A stretch of DNA of 10,567 nt from positions 1 through 10,567 of the forward strand of contig JAKASH010000050.1 in assembly GCA_021828225.1 (NCBI GenBank). Direction: 5' to 3'. This DNA comes from Acidobacteriota bacterium (GTDB taxonomy: Bacteria; Acidobacteriota; Terriglobia; UBA7540). Of the stretch, positions 5,875 to 10,567 are shown in pieces. A model generated the notes under the pieces. It ran no database searches, was not told the origin of the DNA, and was given only the letters and a program-made list of their open reading frames with translations. The position numbers and the translations under genes were made by a program. The number at the start of each line of letters is the position of its first letter. Position 1 is the stretch's first letter.

Positions 5875-6118
5875 ATCTTCGTTTCATTTTCCCGCCGGCT
5901 CGTTTCCATGAGCCATCAGGCGGGACGGGCAAAAACTTTCTGGGCTGTTCACTGCATGGGGCTATGGAGGTGAATCCCATGCTTCATTTCACCGTTTCTT
6001 AGTTCCCTGGGGGCAGGGTGCAAGGTGGGGTGTTTGGTATGTAAGCCTATCTCAACTCCCAGCCTGAGAAAGAGGGGCACACTGCAAAAACATTTCCAGT
6101 TGGCGAGGAGGCTTCAAA
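5864..6118 (+). promoter_or_regulatory. Long structured 5' leader of the secreted-protein gene
   Basis: The predicted leader contains a bulged hairpin near its 5' end: CCCGCC 5891-5896 / GGCGGG 5919-5924, continued by GGCTC 5897-5901 / GAGCC 5910-5914, with a 4-nt bulge at 5915-5918. Next comes GCATGGG 5954-5960 / CCCATGC 5976-5982. Its loop contains GGTGAA (5969-5974), which can pair with TTCACC (5988-5993), the geometry of an H-type pseudoknot. The ribosome site GAGGAGG lies 7 nt before the ATG. A weak CTTCA/TGAAG hairpin (6112-6124) overlaps the start codon. No known riboswitch class was recognised; a cis-regulatory RNA is inferred from structure only. Confidence 0.45.
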
Positions 6119-6913
6119 ATGAAGAAGCGATTTCTAGTTCTATTGGTAGCAGGGTTGGCAGTTTGTTTCTTTAACAGCAATGCTCAGGTGGCGTTGGCAC
6201 AGACGGCGAGTTCCAAGGCGACGGCGGCCATCAACACCGCGGTAGGGTGCACAGTCAGCAGTACATCCAATATTGGTGACACATTGCCGATGAGCTGCAA
6301 AGACATATTTGGAGGTACGGCGGTGCCCACGACGGCGGACAACTTCGTTCCGGTCATGAGCTCCACTGTCAAGGTTTCCAACAGCGAGTCGTTGTTTGTT
6401 TCGCCTTCCATGGTGACCGGCCTGTACACGAACACGAAGACAAAGACAAGCACCGGTTCCACCAGCACCGCGACGGCCATGGGCGGCGTATACGAAAGGG
6501 CAGTCTTGCTCGATGGGAGTGGCAACGTGGTCGCAACCGCATTTCCTGTCGCCGACTGCACTTCGAGTATCCTCGGGTGCGAGCCCATCGGGAGCGGTTA
6601 CGGGGTAACGATTGATTCTCGGGTCCAGACCCTCAGCCAGTCGCTCAGCGACTGCGTGGTTAATGTGGGGACGTCCACGGGAAGCTGCTCTTTCACCTCG
6701 ACGATCGGCCTCCTGCTGCAGACCACCAGCGCCCACACGTTCAACTTCATTTTCCCCAATGTGGGCGTGGGGACTTACACCGTTCAGATCCAGATGGCGG
6801 TTAACTCCGACGCACAGATTTCGGGTAACGGCACCGCCATTGGCGGAGCGGCATTCGGGCTGGGGTCAGTGACGGTCCAGGTTGTGCGGCTCGTTCACGA
6901 CTTCTCGTTCTAG
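6119..6913 (+). CDS. Secreted six-cysteine protein of unknown function
   Basis: This encodes 264 residues from an ATG preceded by GAGGAGG at 7 nt. Residues 1-27 form a classical signal peptide (MKKR, a hydrophobic core, cut after QVALA). The mature part has six cysteines in three close pairs (44/60, 147/154, 179/190), which suggests three disulfides in an oxidising compartment. It has a Thr/Ser/Lys linker (103-119) and many alternating beta-strand patterns, with ...SVTVQVVRLVHDFSF at the end. The terminal Phe recalls outer-membrane beta-strand ends, but the chain is too short on evidence to call a barrel. No catalytic motif is seen. The gene stands alone, with its own promoter, long leader and terminator, and converges on thpR. 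It is the only supported plus-strand gene. I do not recognise the family; a surface or matrix protein is a guess. Confidence 0.85.
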   Translation: MKKRFLVLLVAGLAVCFFNSNAQVALAQTASSKATAAINTAVGCTVSSTSNIGDTLPMSCKDIFGGTAVPTTADNFVPVMSSTVKVSNSESLFVSPSMVTGLYTNTKTKTSTGSTSTATAMGGVYERAVLLDGSGNVVATAFPVADCTSSILGCEPIGSGYGVTIDSRVQTLSQSLSDCVVNVGTSTGSCSFTSTIGLLLQTTSAHTFNFIFPNVGVGTYTVQIQMAVNSDAQISGNGTAIGGAAFGLGSVTVQVVRLVHDFSF

Positions 6914-6982
6914 CCTCAGCGTGGATCGGTGAACGGCTAGTGACTGCGCATCGGTTCGGCTCTTAAATTCTGGTCCCTTCGC

Positions 6983-7051
6983 GATCGGGTGGGTCGCCAG
7001 CGGATTCCGGCTTGATATCGGGATCTTAGGTAACCCACCCGATCTATTTTT
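6983..7051 (+). terminator. Intrinsic terminator of the 6119-6913 gene
   Basis: GATCGGGTGGGT (6983-6994) is the exact complement of ACCCACCCGATC (7033-7044), a 12-bp stem followed directly by TATTTTT. The 38-nt loop can fold a small inner hairpin around GCGGATTCCGG. It lies about 70 nt after the stop codon. The minus strand has no T-run after the stem, so it acts in the plus direction only. Confidence 0.8.
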
Positions 7052-7184
7052 CGAGCGGTTTTCACGCCGGAAGGTTTCTCTGGCCGGGTAACGCCGACGA
7101 CGCGAGCCCGCCGCGGCCGTGTCCTCGATGCGGAAGAGTGGCGGGCGGAGTTGATTTACTCGCAGGCGCCGCCTCAGGTATAAA

Positions 7185-7733
7185 CTACAGTTCGAATCGT
7201 GCGACCTTCCGGTATTCGGCGCCTCGTGGCGACAACTTGCTTTCCCACAAGAAGAATTCTGACACTTCAAAGGTTCCAAGAAGAGGATCACCTTGTTCGG
7301 CAAGGAGCGTTTGCAGCCTTGGCTGCGGGCGGGGAACTTTGAATCGCGCGAGTGTCAGGTGCGGGCTGAAGGCTCGGTTTTCCGGCGGAAAGCCCAGCGG
7401 AGCCATCGCGTTCTCGACTTGCGCTGCCAGCCGGGCAAGCTCGGGAGGAGCATCAAGACCGGCCCAAAAAACGCGCGGGCGCTTCGAGTCCGGGAAGAAG
7501 CCTAGCCCTTTCGCCCGCACGGTGAATTTCTCAAACCGCTCCAATTGCCCCAGCGCTTTCTTCACCTGAGCTACCTGCTCTTCGGAGATCTGGCCCAAAA
7601 ACTTCAGTGTCAGATGAATTCCTTCAGGGCGCGTCCATCGGGCATCCGGGCAAACCACGCGGAAGCGTGCCTGTTCGCGTGCAAGGGCCGCGTGAATCGC
7701 TTCGGGCAGCTCAATCGCAATAAAGGCTCGCAT
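7185..7733 (-). CDS. thpR: RNA 2',3'-cyclic phosphodiesterase (LigT/ThpR family)
   Basis: ThpR-family 2H phosphoesterases open 2',3'-cyclic phosphates in RNA to 2'-phosphates and, in reverse, can join tRNA halves by 2'-5' linkage. Both catalytic HxTx motifs are visible: HLTL at residues 40-43 and HLTL at 125-128. The family start MRAFIAIELP and the late ESKLSPRGAEY motif are also present, and 182 residues is a normal length. The ATG at 7733 is fixed by the family N-terminus. No Shine-Dalgarno precedes it; a small CCGATTTTCGG hairpin lies just upstream. It follows cinA by 36 nt, which suggests one operon and translational coupling. It converges on the plus-strand secreted-protein gene. Confidence 0.93.
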   Translation of the reverse strand: MRAFIAIELPEAIHAALAREQARFRVVCPDARWTRPEGIHLTLKFLGQISEEQVAQVKKALGQLERFEKFTVRAKGLGFFPDSKRPRVFWAGLDAPPELARLAAQVENAMAPLGFPPENRAFSPHLTLARFKVPRPQPRLQTLLAEQGDPLLGTFEVSEFFLWESKLSPRGAEYRKVARFEL

Positions 7734-7769
7734 GTCAAAATCCGAAAATCGGCGGGGCGACTTCTGTCT

Positions 7770-9005
7770 CTAATTTCTGATTCGCCGCCGAAGCATTTCC
7801 AGCGCGAACTGTGAGGAAAGCAACCGGACGCGTTCGCGGTCTCCGGGAAAACGGAATTCGCGGACTTCCGTCCCTCGGTCATCGGCGATCGCAATGAAGA
7901 CCATGCCGACCGGTTTTTCAGCACTCCCACCTCCGGGTCCGGCGATTCCGGTGATGCCGATGCCGATGGAAGCCTTGGTCCTCAGCCGGATTCCTTCCGC
8001 CAGCGCCTGGGCTACCGGTTTTGAAACCGCGCCGTAAGTTTCCAGCAGCTTGGGTGGCACGCCCGCAAACCTGGTTTTCGATTCATTGCTGTAACAGACC
8101 GCGCCGCCCAGGAAATAGTCAGAGCTTCCCGGAACGCGTGTAATCCGTTCACTCAGAAGGCCCCCGGTACAGCTTTCCGCGGTAGCCAGGGTCTTTTGCT
8201 TCATCACCAGGTACGCTCCCACAACTTCTTCGAGGGTCTGGCCGCTGGTGGAAAAGATGTGGTCGCCGAGCGCCGGTTCGATCCTGTCCGTCAGTTCGTT
8301 GAGCAAATCGTCAGCTTGGTCCTGGGTGGGAGCGTGAGCGCGCAGGTGAACTTCAATCGCTCCGCCCGTGGAGAGGATGGTTGTCGAAGGGTTCGTGTAA
8401 GGCTTGTAGATCGGCGCGATGCGTTCATCCACTTCGGATTCCGGCAGCCCCGCGACCTTGATCACACGGGTCCGAATCTGCTCGCCTGAAACAAGATTCT
8501 TGAGGCGCGGCATGCATTGCGCGTCGAACATTGCTTCCAGTTCACGCGGCGGCCCGGGAAGCATGATGAGGATCTTCTTTTCGTGCTCGATCCAGATTCC
8601 CGGCGCTGTGCCGTTCTGATTCGGAAGCCATTCGGCGCCTTCCGGCACGAGAGCCTGGCGCACGTTGTTGGAGGGCATCTTACGCCCTGTGCGCGCGTAT
8701 CGCGCGGCGATGCGCTCGAGGACCTCCGGAACTTCGTGCAAGGGGCGGCCGAGAACTTCTGCGACAACCTGGCGGTTGATGTCGTCCTCGGTCGGGCCAA
8801 GGCCTCCCATCAGGATGATCAGTTCACTGCGGCCGAGCGCTGCCCGCAAGACTGCGCTGAGCCGTTCGGCGTCGTCGCCCACCACGGTCTTGAATCGGAC
8901 TTCGGTCCCGAGGGAATTCAGCTTTTCGGTGAGATACAAAGAGTTCGTGTCAACGCGATGCGGGGTGAGAAGTTCCGAGCCGACGGCAATGATTTCTGCG
9001 TTCAT
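7770..9005 (-). CDS. cinA: CinA-family protein (NMN deamidase / ADP-ribose pyrophosphatase)
   Basis: At 411 residues this is the full two-domain CinA. The N-terminal MoCF-like domain (COG1058) has MNAEIIAVGSELL, MGGLGPTEDD (66-75) and LPGPPREL (149-156). In characterised relatives this domain hydrolyses ADP-ribose. The C-terminal PncC-type domain has AESCTGG (276-282) and GITGIAGPGGG (350-360), and deamidates nicotinamide mononucleotide for NAD recycling. The protein is cytosolic. The ATG at 9005 matches the family start exactly, although no Shine-Dalgarno precedes it. The 81-nt gap to the propeller gene holds two palindromes (9012-9021 and 9041-9064). thpR follows after 36 nt. Family assignment is firm; which activity matters in this host is not visible from sequence. 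Confidence 0.97.
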   Translation of the reverse strand: MNAEIIAVGSELLTPHRVDTNSLYLTEKLNSLGTEVRFKTVVGDDAERLSAVLRAALGRSELIILMGGLGPTEDDINRQVVAEVLGRPLHEVPEVLERIAARYARTGRKMPSNNVRQALVPEGAEWLPNQNGTAPGIWIEHEKKILIMLPGPPRELEAMFDAQCMPRLKNLVSGEQIRTRVIKVAGLPESEVDERIAPIYKPYTNPSTTILSTGGAIEVHLRAHAPTQDQADDLLNELTDRIEPALGDHIFSTSGQTLEEVVGAYLVMKQKTLATAESCTGGLLSERITRVPGSSDYFLGGAVCYSNESKTRFAGVPPKLLETYGAVSKPVAQALAEGIRLRTKASIGIGITGIAGPGGGSAEKPVGMVFIAIADDRGTEVREFRFPGDRERVRLLSSQFALEMLRRRIRN

Positions 9006-9040
9006 TGTGGATCATCGATGAGTGATCAGCAGCAAGCGAG

Positions 9041-9064
9041 GTGCCATCTGAGCTACGATGGCAC
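9041..9064 (-). repeat. 8-bp hairpin between the propeller gene and cinA
   Basis: GTGCCATC (9041-9048) and GATGGCAC (9057-9064) pair perfectly across an 8-nt loop. It lies 22 nt after the stop of the propeller gene and 36 nt before the cinA start. No U-tract follows, so it may be a processing, stability or partial termination element. The 10-bp palindrome TCATCGATGA (9012-9021), 6 nt upstream of cinA, could be a binding site. Confidence 0.45.
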
Positions 9065-9086
9065 GGGCCGTGCTTTGATGCCCTTC

Positions 9087-10175
9087 TCACTTTTCACTCG
9101 ACAGCAGCAAGGGTTTGCCCTCGATGCCAGGAAATAGTTCAACCAGGGAGTTGTTGGTGGCCACAACCATCGAGCGGCGCGGCGTAAAGGCCAGCCCTAC
9201 AATGTTGTATCCGGAGACAAACAGCTCCGCCGTGCCATCAGGCGTGAGACGCACAATTCCACGATGCCCCGAAAGGGACGCCGCCACGTAGAGATTGCCC
9301 GCGGCGTCAAAAGCCATTCCCTGCGGGCGTCCCAGGCCGCGATAAAAGCGGCTGACCGCGCCATCGGGCGAGATACGGTAGACGCTGTCAAAGCTCGAGG
9401 TCGTAGGACCGGAAACGTAAAGGTTGCCGTCCGGGCCGAACGCAAGGTGATAGGCGGAGACACTTGGTTCGAGCGTTGCGAACACAAAAATCTGACGGTC
9501 GGAACTGATCTTGAAAATGGTGCCCGTGCGGTCGCCCACATAAAGATTTCCGGCGTTGTCGAACGCCAGTCCAGTGGCAACGCCCATCCCCTCCGCGTAG
9601 GTGCTGAGCTTGGCCTGTGGAGTAACGCAATAGATCGTGCCTTCCATGCGGCTCGAGATGTAGAGCATGCCCTTCAGGTCAAAAGCAAGCCCGGTGGGGT
9701 TCATCAGATCGTTCAAGAACGGTTTTACAACATGCTGGCTGTCGATCTTGAAGACAGAAACGGGAACCTTCTGGCCACGACTGCCGCTGAATGTGGAAAA
9801 GACGTTTCCCGCAGTATCGACGGCGGGGTTGGCGACCGGATGGAGCGTGTCAGTCAGCAGAATGCCGACCGCAACGCTCACCGGAGCCGTGGCTGCGCTG
9901 CCCGTATCAACGATGAGATCCCCGCTCACCACGCCTTCCGGCACGCGAACGATCAGTCGGTTGACCGAACTCAGGAGGACGCTTCCCGCTTGTTCGCCAA
10001 ACCGTACTGTCGGACGGCTGTTGCCGTTCGATACCAGGCCCTTTCCTAAGATCGAAATTTCACCCCCGGGAATTGCAGCCTGCGGGGTTACTCTTTCAAT
10101 GAGAGGTTTGGCTCCGGACTTTTTCGCTTTGTCCATAGAACGGCTGGATTTTGGGCTCTTTTTCCACAACCTCAT
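9087..10175 (-). CDS. TIG/IPT-domain plus NHL-type beta-propeller protein
   Basis: This encodes 362 residues. Residues ~24-103 form an IPT/TIG immunoglobulin-like domain (PLIERVTPQAAIPGGEISI opening). Residues ~110-345 carry about six repeats of ~40 residues with the NHL/SMP-30 pattern: PTGLAFDLKGMLYIS, ATGLAFDNAGNLYVG, HLAFGPDGNLYVS, PQGMAFDAAGNLYVA and weaker first and last copies. This fits a six-bladed propeller. The N-terminus is short and basic (MRLWKKSPKSSRSMDKAKK) with no hydrophobic segment, so no signal peptide is visible. The ATG at 10175 is chosen over 10136 because it overlaps the pgpA stop in ATGA, a classic coupling junction. Propellers of this type bind ligands or proteins, or act as lactonases. 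No metal-site set could be confirmed, so the function is open. Confidence 0.85.
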   Translation of the reverse strand: MRLWKKSPKSSRSMDKAKKSGAKPLIERVTPQAAIPGGEISILGKGLVSNGNSRPTVRFGEQAGSVLLSSVNRLIVRVPEGVVSGDLIVDTGSAATAPVSVAVGILLTDTLHPVANPAVDTAGNVFSTFSGSRGQKVPVSVFKIDSQHVVKPFLNDLMNPTGLAFDLKGMLYISSRMEGTIYCVTPQAKLSTYAEGMGVATGLAFDNAGNLYVGDRTGTIFKISSDRQIFVFATLEPSVSAYHLAFGPDGNLYVSGPTTSSFDSVYRISPDGAVSRFYRGLGRPQGMAFDAAGNLYVAASLSGHRGIVRLTPDGTAELFVSGYNIVGLAFTPRRSMVVATNNSLVELFPGIEGKPLLLSSEK

Positions 10176-10567
10176 CGAATTATATAGCCAAGCAGGGCGA
10201 GCGCTCCCATAGCGTAAGCTCCCGCAATCACATCATCTACCATGATACCCCAACCGCCCGTCAAACGCTCTGCGCGTCGCGCGGGAAACGGTTTGGTAAT
10301 GTCAAAAAGCCTGAACAGTCCAAACCCGGCCAGGAGAAATTTCCAGGACACGTGGGGACCCAGCAGAAAGGTAACCATCTGCCCGACCACCTCATCAATC
10401 ACCACCTGTCCAGGGTCCGTCCGTCCAAAAAACTTTTCGCTTTGCCCTGCCGCCCATATGCCGAGAAAAAAGATCACCCCTGTGGTCAGGGAAAACAGCG
10501 CATCGCGCCAGGCATGCGCAAAAGGGATTGCATCAAACGCGGCTATCACGCCAATGCCGACTGCCGA
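10172..10567 (-). CDS. pgpA: Phosphatidylglycerophosphatase A, 5' end cut by the window
   Basis: PgpA removes the phosphate from phosphatidylglycerophosphate to give phosphatidylglycerol, in the inner membrane. The 131 visible residues contain the family signatures VIDEVVGQM, RLFDITKPFPARR and GGWGIMVDDVIAG, whose acidic residues are expected at the active site. Three hydrophobic segments are visible (TTGVIFFLGIWAA, the stretch before RLFDITKP, and the C-terminal AYAMGALALLGYII). The frame stays open to the window edge. The in-frame GTG at 10549 is not a likely start, because the N-terminal PGT-type region of the family is still missing. The stop overlaps the propeller gene start by ATGA, so the two are translationally coupled. 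Confidence 0.95.
   Translation of the reverse strand, partial: SAVGIGVIAAFDAIPFAHAWRDALFSLTTGVIFFLGIWAAGQSEKFFGRTDPGQVVIDEVVGQMVTFLLGPHVSWKFLLAGFGLFRLFDITKPFPARRAERLTGGWGIMVDDVIAGAYAMGALALLGYIIR

Noticed and set aside
5900..5995. Cyclic-di-GMP-I (GEMM) riboswitch
   Set aside because: A GGGCTATGGAGG stretch loosely recalls the class, but the conserved CGCAAAGCC-type segment and the tetraloop-receptor pairing are not there.
6140..6736. 198-codon minus-strand open frame
   Set aside because: Antisense to the secreted six-cysteine protein, very rich in Arg and Gly, with no domain and no start signal.
1..10567. CRISPR array, insertion sequence or tRNA-linked integration site
   Set aside because: No regularly spaced direct repeats, transposase-like frames, terminal repeats or tRNA genes were seen on either strand.

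Overview
The window looks like an ordinary chromosomal segment of an Acidobacteriota-type soil bacterium. This is inferred from the moderately high GC, the grouping of pgpA, a TIG/NHL-propeller gene, cinA and thpR, and two secreted proteins of a VirB10/TrbI-like, glycine-rich style that I associate with that phylum. No database search was possible. There is no tRNA, rRNA, insertion sequence, phage gene or CRISPR array.

Layout. Six of the eight genes on the minus strand are intact within the window, one is cut by the window edge and one is broken. The right side (7185-10567, read right to left) is a housekeeping run: pgpA (phosphatidylglycerol synthesis, 5' end outside the window), a TIG + NHL beta-propeller gene that overlaps the pgpA stop by an ATGA junction, cinA (NMN deamidase/competence-damage protein) and thpR (2',3'-cyclic phosphodiesterase/2'-5' RNA ligase). 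The middle holds ftsY (SRP receptor, 4307-5278). Downstream of it lies a broken sigma-54 activator gene (3242-4100), in which a degenerate receiver and a Fis-type DNA-binding end survive in different frames and the AAA+ core is missing. The left side holds two secreted proteins of unknown function (2080-2898 and 305-1729) that share a ~90-residue module: one copy in the first, two in the second.

The single plus-strand gene (6119-6913) encodes a secreted, six-cysteine protein of unknown function. It has the most elaborate control signals in the window: a near-consensus sigma-70 promoter whose -10 box is bracketed by an 8-bp inverted repeat, a ~255-nt leader with a bulged hairpin and a possible H-type pseudoknot, a strong Shine-Dalgarno, and a 12-bp-stem intrinsic terminator. 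Upstream, the 550-base gap towards ftsY is dense with inverted repeats, including a terminator-like hairpin with an overlapping alternative hairpin and a CRP/FNR-like palindrome.

No clearly new multi-gene system is visible. The best candidates for something undescribed are the structured leader of the 6119 gene with its companion hairpins, the shared module of the two secreted proteins, and the collapsed regulator.
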